DNA of 64,000 nucleotides from Ensifer adhaerens (GCF_020035535.1 NZ_CP083349.1:1178001-1242000); one strand, 5' to 3'. Shown: positions 1 to 8,698, numbered from the stretch's first letter. Numbers and translations: made by a program. Notes: generated from the sequence alone by a model not told the origin.

Positions 1-1
1 C

Positions 2-766
2 GCCAGGCTGGCCAGGCACCACGGACAGCCGAGCGTGATAACGGCCTCCTACGCCTCCATCCGAACCCCATTGCTGTTCGACCCGGGCGACGAATGGGAA
101 TACGGAAGCAACCTTGACTGGGCCGGGCAGGTGGTGGAGGGAGTGACCGGCCGGCGGCTCGGCGACGTGATGATGGAGCGAATACTTCGGCCGCTTGGCA
201 TGGCGGATACCGGCTTTTCATTGACCTCATCGATGACCTCGCGCGCGGTCACCCTGCATCAGAGAGACGGTACAGGCCGTTTGCTGCCGCTGCCTGATTT
301 CAGGCTGCCACCAGAGCCTGAAGTTCAGATGGGCGGCCACGGCCTCTACTCGACGGCTACGGACTATGCCAAGTTTATCCGCATGTGGCTCAATGACGGG
401 GTCGCCCCTGGCGGTCGGGTGCTGAAACGCGAAACCATCGAAATGGCGGAAAAGAACGGCCTCGGAGAAAAGAAGATCAAAAGGCTTCCCGGGGTGATAC
501 CGAGCCTTGCGCACGATGCCGAGTTTTTCCCCGGAATGCCGAAATCCTGGGGGCTTAGCTTCATGATCAACGACGAAGCCGCGCCGACGGGACGACCCGC
601 AGGCGCTCTGGCTTGGGCGGGGCTCGCGAACCTTTACTACTGGATCGACCGCCGAAATGGCCTCGGCGGGATATGGGCCACGCAGATACTGCCCTTTGCA
701 GACCCGGCCTCGATCGAGGGTTACCTTGATTTTGAAGCGGCGGTTTACTCCACCCTTTCAAGGTAG
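2..766 (+). CDS. Beta-lactamase-family serine hydrolase (5' end cut by window)
   Basis: The reading frame is open to the left edge, so the N-terminus and the SxxK nucleophile motif lie outside. What remains resembles the C-terminal two thirds of class C beta-lactamase/EstB-type serine hydrolases: a YGSN element near base 100 (second catalytic motif region, YxN type), a [15 protein letters not shown] segment typical of the family, and the WGLSFMIN...[12 protein letters not shown] block near the end, which includes the glycine- and tryptophan-rich C-terminal motif. Such proteins hydrolyse esters or amides; the substrate cannot be read from sequence. The family is fairly certain, the substrate unknown. 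A GTG at 35 is an internal codon, not the start. Confidence 0.8.
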   Translation, partial: ARLARHHGQPSVITASYASIRTPLLFDPGDEWEYGSNLDWAGQVVEGVTGRRLGDVMMERILRPLGMADTGFSLTSSMTSRAVTLHQRDGTGRLLPLPDFRLPPEPEVQMGGHGLYSTATDYAKFIRMWLNDGVAPGGRVLKRETIEMAEKNGLGEKKIKRLPGVIPSLAHDAEFFPGMPKSWGLSFMINDEAAPTGRPAGALAWAGLANLYYWIDRRNGLGGIWATQILPFADPASIEGYLDFEAAVYSTLSR

Positions 767-832
767 CCGGCCCGAAATATCCGATTGTGCGCGCCAAGCC
801 TGGGCCGTGCGCCCCGCCTGGCGTCCATCGCG

Positions 833-1102
833 TCAGCTGTTGCCGGCAGGGCCGCTCTGGTCCATGCGGCGCCGGACAAGCTTGTAGGTGTGATCGGGTT
901 GAACCTCATAGGTTTCGTAGACCATCTGGCCTTCGTACATGAAACGGTTTTGAACCATGGTGCCCGGTTCGGCCTGCGTCTTTCTGTTGCTGGCGTCCTC
1001 GCCGTAGGTCAGGCTTTGGGGAAGGGGCTCCAGGCCCTGTTGGGCGCTGTTGCAGCCAGCGAGGGCCAGGAGGCCGAGAACTGCGAGATATGTCGGTTTC
1101 AT
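833..1102 (-). CDS. Small lipoprotein, unknown function
   Basis: 89 residues. The N-terminus has a short charged stretch, a hydrophobic core and a lipobox LALAGC, so the mature protein should begin at the cysteine near residue 16 and be acylated. The mature part is short, polar and rich in Gln, Tyr and Arg (motif YETYEVQPDHTYKLVRRR) with no domain I recognise. It lies just downstream of the deformylase-like gene on the same strand (55 bp gap), so the two may be cotranscribed. Function unknown. Confidence 0.7.
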   Translation of the reverse strand: MKPTYLAVLGLLALAGCNSAQQGLEPLPQSLTYGEDASNRKTQAEPGTMVQNRFMYEGQMVYETYEVQPDHTYKLVRRRMDQSGPAGNS

Positions 1103-1156
1103 TGTTCGGTCCTTGGTGATTTGTAACGAACTTGGTGTTGCGGACGGCCCAGTGCG

Positions 1157-1666
1157 CTAGCTGCGCATCTGTTCCTTTGTCAGCTTTTCGAATTTCTTGA
1201 TTGCCCGATCGCGCTTCAGGCGCGAGAGGCGTTGTGTCCAGAAGATCCCGTTGAGCTGGTCGATCTCGTGTTGCAGGCAAATGGCCATCAGGTCATCGGC
1301 TTCCTCTTCGACCGTCTCGCCGACAAGCGTCTGATAACGAACACGGACGGATTGTGGCCTTTCGACGTCTTCCGATACGCCCGGCATCGAAACGCTGCCT
1401 TCGGGATGTCTTGTCAGTTGATCCGCGTGCCAGAGCACTTCCGGATTGACGAAGGTTCTGATCCCGCTTTCCCGATCGAGCTCGATGACGGTCACCCGTT
1501 GAAGGACACCGATATGCGGCGCCGTGATGCCAATTCCCGGTGCCGCTCGCATCGTGTCGAGTAGGTCGGCCGCAAGCGCCTCAAGCGCCGCATCAAAACG
1601 CGTGACGGTGTCCGCCTTCTGGCTCAGCAATGGGTTGGGAAAGCGGACAATGGGGCGGATCGCCAT
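1157..1666 (-). CDS. Peptide deformylase-like protein lacking metal ligands
   Basis: 169 residues from an ATG preceded by a GAGGAA ribosome binding site; the longer upstream frame has no homology and is not used. The fold signature of peptide deformylase is plain: GIGITAPHIG (motif 1, normally GxGxAAxQ), EGSVSMPG (motif 2, normally EGCLS) and HEIDQLNG (motif 3, normally HEIDHLNG). In active enzymes the Cys of motif 2 and both His of motif 3 bind the catalytic metal. Here the Cys is Ser91 and the second His is Gln137, leaving only His133 and Glu134. Deformylase activity is therefore doubtful. Rhizobia often carry several def paralogues; this looks like a diverged one that may have another role. 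It is not the housekeeping def beside fmt. Confidence 0.88.
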   Translation of the reverse strand: MAIRPIVRFPNPLLSQKADTVTRFDAALEALAADLLDTMRAAPGIGITAPHIGVLQRVTVIELDRESGIRTFVNPEVLWHADQLTRHPEGSVSMPGVSEDVERPQSVRVRYQTLVGETVEEEADDLMAICLQHEIDQLNGIFWTQRLSRLKRDRAIKKFEKLTKEQMRS

Positions 1667-2057
1667 CAGATATTCCTCGGCTGCAGCGATCTGCGGCGCC
1701 GCGTCCCGTCGAGGATCGCAAGAGGCGCTGTAAACCTTGGGCTGCTGTTTCGCTCGCTGAAATCGATTCCGGCTCCAGGGAGCGAGGAGAAGTGCTAGCC
1801 GATCGCGCGATCGATGTCGACTGTAGCGAGATGGGGCCGGTTTTTCATGTATTTGCAACAGCTTGAATAAAACTGTTGTCGCCGTGCACGGGGTGGTATC
1901 TGTGCTGTGGACCTCGGCAGGGCTTTGCGCTAGCAGGGCTGTACGATCCTACTTCCGGAGCATGGCGGCGGAAGCGGGCCAACCAACCGTCAGTGACGCA
2001 TTCTTTTCGGCCTCTATATTGGAGCACCGGAAAGCAGCAATCGTTTCGAGGACGCCC
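1667..2057. other. Intergenic region upstream of mgtE
   Basis: About 390 bases between the divergently read deformylase-like gene and mgtE. Open frame continues upstream of the mgtE start, but without family similarity or a ribosome site. I looked for a Mg2+-sensing leader or an intrinsic terminator and recognise neither. It should contain both divergent promoters. Confidence 0.4.
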
Positions 2058-3479
2058 ATGAGCAATATCGGCGACGACGACAGCGGTACCGAAGACGTCA
2101 AGCCCTTTGACGGCTCGGACATCTATGCCGACGACGGTTCGGTCCGTTCCGATTTCCTCATGCATGTCGGGGCCGCGGTCGCCGATCGCGATACGATCTA
2201 TCTGCGCCAGCATGTCGCCGGCCTGCATTCCTCGGAACTCGGCGACCTGCTTGAAGCGATCCAGCCGGAACAGCGCCTGGCACTGGTCTCACTGCTTGGC
2301 AAGGAGTTTGACCTTTCGGCGCTGACGGAGGTCGACGAAGCCATCCGTCTCGACATCGTCGAGCATCTGCCGAACGAACAGATCGCCGCGGCCATCGGCG
2401 AGATGGATTCGGACGACGCCGTCTACATTCTCGAAGACCTCGACCAGGAAGACCAGGACGAGATCCTGGCGAAGCTTCCCTTCACGGAACGGGTTCGCCT
2501 TCGCCGCTCGCTCGACTATCCCGAGAGCACGGCCGGACGCCGCATGCAGACCGAGTTCGTGGCGGTGCCGCCGTTCTGGACGATCGGCCAGACGATCGAC
2601 TACATGCGCGAAGATGAGGACCTGCCCGAGAGCTTCACGCAGATCTTCGTCATCGATCCCACCTTCAAGCTGCTGGGAGCCGTTGATCTCGACCGCGTGC
2701 TGCGCACCAAGCGTTCGGTCAAGGTCGATGCGATCATGCACGACACCAGCCACGCCATCCCTGCCGAGATGGACCAGGAAGAAGCAGCCCAGCTCTTCGA
2801 GCAATATGACCTGCTCTCCGCGGCCGTCGTCGACGACAACGGCCGGCTGGTCGGTGTTCTCACCATCGATGACGTCGTCGACGTCATCCAGGAAGAGGCC
2901 GAGGAAGACCTTTTGCGCTTGAGCGGTGTCGGCGACGAAGAACTGTCGGACTCGGTTGCCGAAGCATCGCGTTCGCGCGTGCCCTGGCTGTTCATCAATT
3001 CGATGACGGCTTGCATTTCCGCCTCCGTCATCGGGCTCTTCGATGCGACGATCCAGCAGATCGTGGCGCTTGCCATTCTGATGCCGATCGTCGCCGGCAT
3101 GGGCGGCAATGCCGGCTCGCAGACGATGACGATTACCGTGCGCGCGCTCGCGACCCGCGGTCTCGACATTCACAACGCGCCGCGCATCATTCGGCGCGAA
3201 GCGGGCGTGGGCCTTCTGAATGGCATGATCTTCGGTACGTTGATCGGGCTGCTCGCCGGCCTCTGGTTCCAGGACCCGAACATCGGTGGCATCATCGCGA
3301 CGGCGATGCTGATCAATATGATGGCTGCGGCGCTTGCCGGCATTCTCGTTCCGCTCTGCCTGGATCGTTTCGGCGCGGACCCGGCCGTCTCTTCCGCTGT
3401 CTTCGTGACCGCCATCACTGACGTCACCGGCTTCTTCAGCTTTCTCGGCATCGCCACCTGGTGGTTCCACGTCACGTAA
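2058..3479 (+). CDS. mgtE: Magnesium transporter MgtE
   Basis: 473 residues from the ATG at 2058 (GAGG nine bases upstream). Domain order fits MgtE: an N-terminal helical superhelix domain (about residues 35-140, with DLLEAIQPEQRLAL), two CBS domains (about 155-290, with VVDDNGRLVGVLTIDDVVDV), then a connecting helix and five membrane segments (about 305-473) containing the conserved AILMPIVAGMGGNAGSQT pore region. MgtE is a homodimeric, Mg2+-gated channel in the inner membrane; the cytoplasmic N and CBS domains sense internal Mg2+ and close the pore. Length is typical of the family (about 450-480). It is transcribed alone. Confidence 0.95.
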   Translation: MSNIGDDDSGTEDVKPFDGSDIYADDGSVRSDFLMHVGAAVADRDTIYLRQHVAGLHSSELGDLLEAIQPEQRLALVSLLGKEFDLSALTEVDEAIRLDIVEHLPNEQIAAAIGEMDSDDAVYILEDLDQEDQDEILAKLPFTERVRLRRSLDYPESTAGRRMQTEFVAVPPFWTIGQTIDYMREDEDLPESFTQIFVIDPTFKLLGAVDLDRVLRTKRSVKVDAIMHDTSHAIPAEMDQEEAAQLFEQYDLLSAAVVDDNGRLVGVLTIDDVVDVIQEEAEEDLLRLSGVGDEELSDSVAEASRSRVPWLFINSMTACISASVIGLFDATIQQIVALAILMPIVAGMGGNAGSQTMTITVRALATRGLDIHNAPRIIRREAGVGLLNGMIFGTLIGLLAGLWFQDPNIGGIIATAMLINMMAAALAGILVPLCLDRFGADPAVSSAVFVTAITDVTGFFSFLGIATWWFHVT

Positions 3480-3494
3480 GGTGAGCGCGTTTGT

Positions 3495-3525
3495 TTGACT
3501 TTTACGTCAAGGTCAACGATAGTAT
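3495..3525 (+). promoter_or_regulatory. MerR-type promoter with 19-bp spacer
   Basis: TTGACT at 3495-3500 and TAGTAT at 3520-3525 are separated by exactly 19 bases, the overlong spacing typical of promoters controlled by MerR-family activators. The inverted repeat TTGAC-N6-GTCAA (3495-3510) lies over the -35 and spacer. The next gene downstream encodes a MerR-family protein, so autoregulation is a simple reading. The gene starts 128 bases further on, with a mosaic repeat in between. This is a sequence match only; no transcript evidence. Confidence 0.5.
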
Positions 3526-3530
3526 CCGCA

Positions 3531-3625
3531 TTACAGCGCGCGCATCTTCTGGGACGCGCTCAGATCGCTGTAACACTTTGACCTGCTGCATAGTCATGAC
3601 CTCAGATCGATGCCGATTTTAGGGG
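3531..3625. repeat. RIME-like intergenic mosaic element, two palindromes
   Basis: First palindrome: TTACAGCG (3531-3538) pairs with CGCTGTAA (3566-3573), with further GC-rich pairing inside. Second palindrome: CCTCAGATCG (3600-3609) pairs imperfectly with CCGATTTTAGG (3613-3623). The order, an acagcg...cgctgtaacactttg block and then a cggat/atccg palindrome, resembles the Rhizobium-specific intergenic mosaic elements. Single palindromes of the same kind recur at 7009-7034 and 8581-8608. Identification as RIME is from memory of the family, not from alignment. Confidence 0.55.
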
Positions 3626-3652
3626 GTATGCGGTAAATCGTGGAATGGCAGC

Positions 3653-4039
3653 GTGAATAAATATTATAGCATCACCGAATTGACGCGGGAATTCGGCATC
3701 TCGACCCGGACGCTGCGGTTCTATGAGGACGAAGGCCTCATTCATCCCGAGCGCCGTGGGCGTACGCGGCTGTTCCGGCCGGCGGATCGGCGGCTGATCC
3801 AGGAAATATTGCGTGGCCGGCGTATTGGCTTCACGATTGCCGAAATCCGCGAGATTATCCAGGTCTACAAGGACCCGCCGGGCGAGATGGGCCAGCTTCG
3901 GTTGTTGATGAGCCGTGTCGAGGAAAAGCGCGAGGAGCTTCGGCAGAAGCGCAAGGATATCGAAGACACGCTGGCAGAGCTCGACAATGTCGAGGAGGCG
4001 TGCCTGACGCGCCTCGCGGAAATCGGCGTCGGTACCTGA
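3653..4039 (+). CDS. MerR-family transcriptional regulator (LiuR-like)
   Basis: 128 residues with a GTG start; no in-frame ATG lies nearby. Residues 5-70 form the MerR winged-helix domain (YSITELTREFGISTRTLRFYEDEGLI), followed by a long charged coiled coil (about 80-120) for dimerisation. There is a single Cys near the C-terminus and no metal-binding Cys pair or large effector domain. This points to the small MerR subgroup, including LiuR-type regulators of branched-chain amino acid and fatty acid catabolism, rather than metal sensors. No such catabolic genes adjoin it here, so the target is unknown. The promoter upstream has the 19-bp spacing that MerR proteins act on. Confidence 0.82.
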   Translation: MNKYYSITELTREFGISTRTLRFYEDEGLIHPERRGRTRLFRPADRRLIQEILRGRRIGFTIAEIREIIQVYKDPPGEMGQLRLLMSRVEEKREELRQKRKDIEDTLAELDNVEEACLTRLAEIGVGT

Positions 4040-4120
4040 CGCGTTTTTCGCTCCAAAAGGAAAGTTTCAAAGGGTGGTGCTGGCGCCGCGCTTTTTTATT
4101 CGCAGTTTCCGGCGCTGCTT

Positions 4121-4594
4121 TCAGATCCAGCGGCTGGTGTGCCGGCAATAGCGTTCGAATTCGAAGCCGAAGCGCGACAGCAGATGCCGCTCTTCGTTGC
4201 GGATGGCAAATAGCGTTGTCAGCATCACCGCGGCAATCGCTGTGATGAAAAACCACGGATTGAGCGTCGCCAGACCGAAGCCGACCATCATCAGTGTATA
4301 GCCGAGATAGATCGGGTTGCGCGTGAAGCGGAAGGGCCCGTAGGTCACGAGGCAGGTCGCCGAGCGGTAGGGCATGACGGCCGTGTGCCGGTCGAGCAAG
4401 GTCTTCACTGCCCAAAGGTCCAGCCAGATCGCAGCAACGATCAGGGTGCCGCCGCTGATCCAGGGAAACCAACTGTGACCATGAGCGACCGGGATGGGAG
4501 AGTGTCGCGCCAGAACAAGGGCTGCGAGCGTGGCGACGCCGTAGAGCAGGGCGGGCCACGGGAAATTCAGCGGCTTGGCACGATAGGCATTCAT
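4121..4594 (-). CDS. Isoprenylcysteine carboxyl methyltransferase-family membrane protein
   Basis: 157 residues, about four membrane segments. The C-terminal half has the ICMT/PEMT-like signature GPFRFTRNPIYLGYTLMM followed by RNEERHLLSRFGFEFERYC, which in the family binds S-adenosylmethionine at the membrane face. Bacterial members of this size methylate small or lipid substrates that are mostly unidentified. Its start lies 3 bases after the end of the upstream DUF1624 gene, so the two are almost certainly one operon. The substrate cannot be deduced. Confidence 0.8.
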   Translation of the reverse strand: MNAYRAKPLNFPWPALLYGVATLAALVLARHSPIPVAHGHSWFPWISGGTLIVAAIWLDLWAVKTLLDRHTAVMPYRSATCLVTYGPFRFTRNPIYLGYTLMMVGFGLATLNPWFFITAIAAVMLTTLFAIRNEERHLLSRFGFEFERYCRHTSRWI

Positions 4595-4597
4595 GTC

Positions 4598-5608
4598 CTA
4601 GTCCCCTGATTGCACGTCCATTGTGCACTGTCGTGCGATTCGCGCAATGCGTTCATCGGTGCTGACATTGATCTCTCCCCTGTTCAGATCGTCGAACAGG
4701 TTCTGTTGCACCAGAAGGTCGAGCGTACAGCCGCAGAAGGCCTCACACGGCACGGCCGGGTTGCCCTGGTTGCAGGCCGCGACGCAGTTGCTGCGGTAGG
4801 CTTGCTTGGGATCCGGCAATGTCGGCGGTGAAATCAGCGAGAAGAGATAGACCAGTCCGATGAGCACGGGCTGGTGAATGAGGTATATGGCCAGACTGTG
4901 ACGGCTGCCGAAGACGAACGGCCTCATCCACAGTTTGCCCTTGTCGCCTGTGGACCGACGGTTTGCCAGGGGCGCGACAAGGCGCGCGTGAAAGAGCTTG
5001 GCTGCGCCAAGACCGAGCAGGAAAGGCCCGAGCCACGGCAGCAGCGGTACGTAATCGTTGGAACGCGGCAGTGTTTCGGATAGCCCGACCCACCAGAGCC
5101 AGGGCGCGTCGAAGATCGGCGAGCGCAGGTAGAAAGGCGCCGCAATGGCTGCGACGGCCGCGATGATGGAGATGGCCGCGGGAAGCCGGAGGAAAACGAG
5201 GCCGATCACGCTTGCCGCGGCGATCGCGTGCAGAATACCGAAGAAGATGAACGTGTCAGGGAACGCGAAGTAGGTCGCAATGGTAATCAGCGCCGCGGCG
5301 CCGGCGATCTTCGCGAAGCGGCGTGTGAACGCGTCGAGGCGGAGTTTCGGCCATTGTCCGAGCACAAGGCTGTAGCCGGCGAGAAACAGGAAGCTGCTGG
5401 CGATGAGCCGGGCGAAGATCTTCCAGCCGCCGGTGCCGGCGGTTCCCGCAGCAACATAGCCGAAGAACTCGAGATCCCAGACAAAGTGATAGGTGGCCAT
5501 GGCGAGCAGTGCCGCGCCGCGCGCAACATCAATAAAGGCGAGCCGCCCCCGTGCGCCAGATTGAGCCGGGATCTGTGTTGCCGGTGAAGTCACGTTGCTG
5601 TCGGACAT
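4598..5608 (-). CDS. DUF1624 (heparan-alpha-glucosaminide N-acetyltransferase-like) membrane protein
   Basis: 336 residues from the ATG at 5608; sequence upstream of this Met has no family similarity. The opening RLAFIDVARGAALLAMATYHFVWDLEFFGY matches the first membrane segment of the DUF1624/HGSNAT-like acyltransferase family, whose members are multi-spanning proteins proposed to move acyl groups across the inner membrane. About seven hydrophobic segments follow, then a Cys-rich soluble tail (CVAACNQGNPAVPCEAFCGC) that is unusual for the family. The ICMT-like gene follows at once. Acceptor and donor are unknown. Confidence 0.78.
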   Translation of the reverse strand: MSDSNVTSPATQIPAQSGARGRLAFIDVARGAALLAMATYHFVWDLEFFGYVAAGTAGTGGWKIFARLIASSFLFLAGYSLVLGQWPKLRLDAFTRRFAKIAGAAALITIATYFAFPDTFIFFGILHAIAAASVIGLVFLRLPAAISIIAAVAAIAAPFYLRSPIFDAPWLWWVGLSETLPRSNDYVPLLPWLGPFLLGLGAAKLFHARLVAPLANRRSTGDKGKLWMRPFVFGSRHSLAIYLIHQPVLIGLVYLFSLISPPTLPDPKQAYRSNCVAACNQGNPAVPCEAFCGCTLDLLVQQNLFDDLNRGEINVSTDERIARIARQCTMDVQSGD

Positions 5609-5735
5609 GGGCGTTCGCCATCCTGTGGGCGTGAGAAAGAATGGCATGGCTGGCTTGCGCCAAACACGCGTCGTTGGTTGGTGGAAATGATCAGGGTCCG
5701 TCCGCTGTCGCTCGGCATGGCCGGCGCGCATGCCG

Positions 5736-6428
5736 TCAGGGTGTTGCGTCCTGCAGCAGCGCCGCGCGCGCCTCCGAGAAGAACTGCCTGCGGGTCAGCA
5801 CGAAGATGACGAAGACGGTCAGCCCGACGAAGACATAGGGGCTGATGAACCAGCCGAGATACCCGATCGAGAGGAAAATCGCCCGGAGCCCGGCGTTGAA
5901 GTGTTTGGCGGCGAGCACGTTCATGCGGATCGCGCGTTCCGCTGCCTTCTCCGCTGCCTGCGGGTCGCGCTGCATGTCGGCGGTCATCGGAATGCCGCCC
6001 ATCAGGATCGAGCAATAGTTGAACAGCCGATAGGACCAGCCGAACTTGAAGAAGGAGTAGCCGAAGAGGCAGGTGAGGCCGCCGACCTTCAGCTCGAACG
6101 CCGTGCGCCCCCCATGGAAGACATAGGGCATGTCCGCAAAGATCATCTGCGCCTGTTCGGTCGCCCCCAGCAGTGCGAAGCAGCCTCCGAGTGCGAAGAT
6201 CGTCGTCGAGGCAAAAAAGGCGGTGCCGGCCTGCAGGCCTGCGATGATCTGCGTGTCTATCATTTTCAGGTCGCGGTTGAGCGAGTTGCGGATCCAGCGG
6301 CCGCGATGCTCGTTCATGAGGCGGGTGAGACTCACGCGCTTGAAGCCGCGCGTGCCATCGGTCGCCCAGCTGAAACCCGCCCAAAGCAGGATAAACACGA
6401 CAAGCGCTATGTAATCTTCGAAGGTCAT
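5736..6428 (-). CDS. DUF599 domain membrane protein
   Basis: 230 residues with four strong hydrophobic segments (about 5-25, 70-95, 110-135, 190-215). The cytoplasmic stretch RVSLTRLMNEHRGRWI and the FFASTTIFALGGCFALLG segment are characteristic of the DUF599 family of alphaproteobacterial membrane proteins, which has no assigned function. It is separated from the DUF1624 gene by 127 bases on the same strand and may belong to the same transcript. Confidence 0.82.
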   Translation of the reverse strand: MTFEDYIALVVFILLWAGFSWATDGTRGFKRVSLTRLMNEHRGRWIRNSLNRDLKMIDTQIIAGLQAGTAFFASTTIFALGGCFALLGATEQAQMIFADMPYVFHGGRTAFELKVGGLTCLFGYSFFKFGWSYRLFNYCSILMGGIPMTADMQRDPQAAEKAAERAIRMNVLAAKHFNAGLRAIFLSIGYLGWFISPYVFVGLTVFVIFVLTRRQFFSEARAALLQDATP

Positions 6429-6709
6429 ACACGTGTTTTTGGCATGGCTTTTGGAAATTGCAAGGTGGCCGCGGCGGCATGGGAATCGACGGCGCGTAAA
6501 CTACTGTGATGAAATTGCGGCGGAATTTCTCTACGCTCCTTCCGACCGATTGCGCGGTTTTCACCAGTTTCGCGCTTGGTGCGGTGGGGGCCCGACACCT
6601 TTCCGCCACATTCCCCCATTGCGCATTTACGCTTTCTTCAATATGCAGGGCCTCAGACGCGGACGCCTTATGTGCTGTCCGCGGCCGTTGAGAGTTTTTC
6701 GGAGACATC

Positions 6710-6811
6710 ATGGACAATACAATTCAGAAGTCTTGCTGGGGCGTGACTGCTCGCGCCGTAGCCGGTTTCGCTGGCGTTCTTGTTCTTGCTTATCTTTTCG
6801 GCGGCCTTTGA
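6710..6811 (+). CDS. 33-residue hydrophobic micro-protein
   Basis: ATG at 6710, six bases after a GGAGA ribosome site, TGA at 6809-6811. The product begins MDNTIQKSCWGVTARAVAGF and ends in a single hydrophobic segment of about 18 residues (AGVLVLAYLFGGL), so it would be a one-pass membrane peptide. It is directly followed by a perfect 12-bp stem terminator, making a compact independent transcription unit. No annotated family comes to mind. It could also be an sRNA with a short coding segment. Confidence 0.55.
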   Translation: MDNTIQKSCWGVTARAVAGFAGVLVLAYLFGGL

Positions 6812-6841
6812 TATCTAGTATCTAGAAAAGTCCACTGATTG

Positions 6842-6877
6842 ACGGCGCGGCTTCCCAAAAGCCGCGCCGTTTTGATT
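6842..6877 (+). terminator. Intrinsic terminator after micro-ORF
   Basis: ACGGCGCGGCTT (6842-6853), loop CCCAA, AAGCCGCGCCGT (6859-6870), then TTTGATT. The stem has 12 perfect pairs. It ends the short unit that contains the 33-codon reading frame. Confidence 0.85.
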
Positions 6878-7170
6878 CCGGCAGCCGGCAGTTCCCCGAA
6901 AGCCATGTCGCGACGCCAATGTCGCACGGATGGGATCGAATGTCGGTTGACCGCCTGATCGTTTGCTATGGGATCGCTTAGGCTTCGTTCCTATATTTGT
7001 AGTGGATTTCCTTAAATCGGAACCGATCTGAGGATAAAATCGTCCAGCAAATATGAGGATAGCGCGCCGGTTCGCACAGACCGTGAAGCGTGATATCGAG
7101 GCAATCGTAAATGCGGCGCACAGGCAATCATGCCGGTGCGCCGCGAGTCAGTCTCCGGGGCAGGCAACTT
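6878..7170. other. Intergenic region before sdaA with a RIME-B-like palindrome
   Basis: Inverted repeat TCCTTAAATCGG (7009-7020), loop AA, CCGATCTGAGGA (7023-7034), 10 of 12 pairs. It matches the second palindrome of the mosaic element at 3600-3623. Nothing else is recognisable; sdaA must be transcribed from here. Confidence 0.5.
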
Positions 7171-8571
7171 ATGTTTCTTTCCGTCTTCGACGTGTTCAAG
7201 ATCGGCATCGGGCCTTCGAGCTCGCATACGATGGGGCCGATGTCGGCCGCCAACCGCTTTCTCGATCTCATTCTTTCCGACGACTGGCCGCGGCCGTCCC
7301 ATGCTTCCGTTGCGGCGATCAAGGTCAGCCTGCATGGTTCTCTGGCCCATACCGGCATAGGCCACGGGACGGGTAGGGCCGTGATCCTTGGTCTCGTCGG
7401 TGAACGCCCCGACCTGGTCGATCCCGATCGCATGGACGCCTTGATCGACGAGGTCGAGCGCAGCGGTCGGATTTCGCCGCCTGGGCACCCTTCCTACGAA
7501 TTCCAGCCGAAGACGGACCTGGTCTTCGACAAGAAGGTGCCGCTGCCCGGCCACGCCAACGGCATGTCGTTCTCTGCGCTCGACCGCGACGGCCGGCTTT
7601 TGCTGAAGCGGATCTATTATTCGATCGGCGGCGGCTTCGTCGTGACCGACACGGAACTGGAGGCCATGCGCGCCTCGAAGAACAAGGCGGCGGGCGTCAA
7701 GGTGCCATTCCCGTTCTCTTCGGCGCAGGAGATGCTGGACATGGCAGCCCGCTCCGGGATGACGATCGCCCAGATGAAACGGGCGAACGAAGAAGCGACC
7801 ATGTCGCCGGACGAACTGAATGCCGGGCTCGACCGTATCTGGGGCGCGATGAGCAACTGTATCGATCGGGGCCTGAGCCAGGAGGGCATCATGCCCGGCG
7901 GCTTGAAGGTTCGCCGCCGCGCGCGCTCGATCCACGACAAGTTGCAGGAGGAGTGGCGCTCCAACAAGACCAACCCGCTGCTCGCAAACGACTGGCTGAG
8001 CGTCTACGCGATGGCGGTCAACGAGGAAAATGCCGCCGGCGGCCGCGTTGTCACTTCGCCGACCAACGGTGCCGCTGGCGTCGTACCCGCCACCATCCGC
8101 TACTACATGCACTTCCATGACGATGCCGATCAGGAAGGCATCCGCGACTACCTGCTGACGGCAGCCGCGATCGGTGGCATCATCAAGCACAACGCCTCGA
8201 TTTCAGGCGCTGAGGTCGGCTGTCAGGGCGAAGTCGGCTCCGCCTCCGCCATGGCCGCTGCCGGCCTCGCTGCCGTGATGGGCGGCACGCCCGAGCAGAT
8301 CGAAAATGCCGCCGAGATCGCACTGGAACATCACCTTGGCATGACCTGCGATCCGGTCGCCGGCCTGGTTCAGGTGCCGTGCATCGAACGCAACGCACTC
8401 GGCGCGGTCAAGGCGGTGACGGCGGCGTCTCTGGCGCTCAAGGGCGACGGCAAGCATTTCGTGCCGCTTGACGCCTGCATCGAGACGATGCGTCAGACCG
8501 GCGTCGATATGAACGAGAAGTACAAGGAGACCTCGACCGGTGGTCTCGCTGTCAACGTCGTCGAATGTTGA
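7171..8571 (+). CDS. sdaA: L-serine ammonia-lyase (L-serine dehydratase)
   Basis: 466 residues from the ATG at 7171; the preceding in-frame codons lack family similarity. It is the single-chain form, with the beta domain (about 1-150, opening [20 protein letters not shown]) fused to the alpha domain (about 180-466). The Cys residues in [20 protein letters not shown] and [14 protein letters not shown] bind the oxygen-sensitive 4Fe-4S cluster that dehydrates L-serine to pyruvate and ammonia. The length is normal. It stands alone between intergenic repeats. Confidence 0.95.
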   Translation: MFLSVFDVFKIGIGPSSSHTMGPMSAANRFLDLILSDDWPRPSHASVAAIKVSLHGSLAHTGIGHGTGRAVILGLVGERPDLVDPDRMDALIDEVERSGRISPPGHPSYEFQPKTDLVFDKKVPLPGHANGMSFSALDRDGRLLLKRIYYSIGGGFVVTDTELEAMRASKNKAAGVKVPFPFSSAQEMLDMAARSGMTIAQMKRANEEATMSPDELNAGLDRIWGAMSNCIDRGLSQEGIMPGGLKVRRRARSIHDKLQEEWRSNKTNPLLANDWLSVYAMAVNEENAAGGRVVTSPTNGAAGVVPATIRYYMHFHDDADQEGIRDYLLTAAAIGGIIKHNASISGAEVGCQGEVGSASAMAAAGLAAVMGGTPEQIENAAEIALEHHLGMTCDPVAGLVQVPCIERNALGAVKAVTAASLALKGDGKHFVPLDACIETMRQTGVDMNEKYKETSTGGLAVNVVEC

Positions 8572-8575
8572 GCCA

Positions 8576-8620
8576 TGCAGCTTCGCGCGCCTGTTAGGGC
8601 GCGCGAAGATTGCTGTATCG
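8576..8620. repeat. RIME-A-like palindrome after sdaA
   Basis: CTTCGCGCGCC (8581-8591), loop TGTTAG, GGCGCGCGAAG (8598-8608): 11 perfect pairs, flanked by GCAG and GCTGT. The pattern corresponds to the first palindrome of the element at 3531-3573. There is no T-tract, so it is probably not a conventional intrinsic terminator. Confidence 0.5.
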
Positions 8621-8698
8621 CCAGACAGGAGCGGCGATTGTGGATGAAAGGCGTCTGGCCGCTTGACCGCAACGGCCGGACGGGTGTTCAAAACAGAT

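Noticed and set aside
1863..2057. In-frame 65-codon extension at the N-terminus of MgtE
   Set aside because: The extension lacks similarity to MgtE and a ribosome site, whereas the ATG at 2058 has GAGG and starts where the family does.
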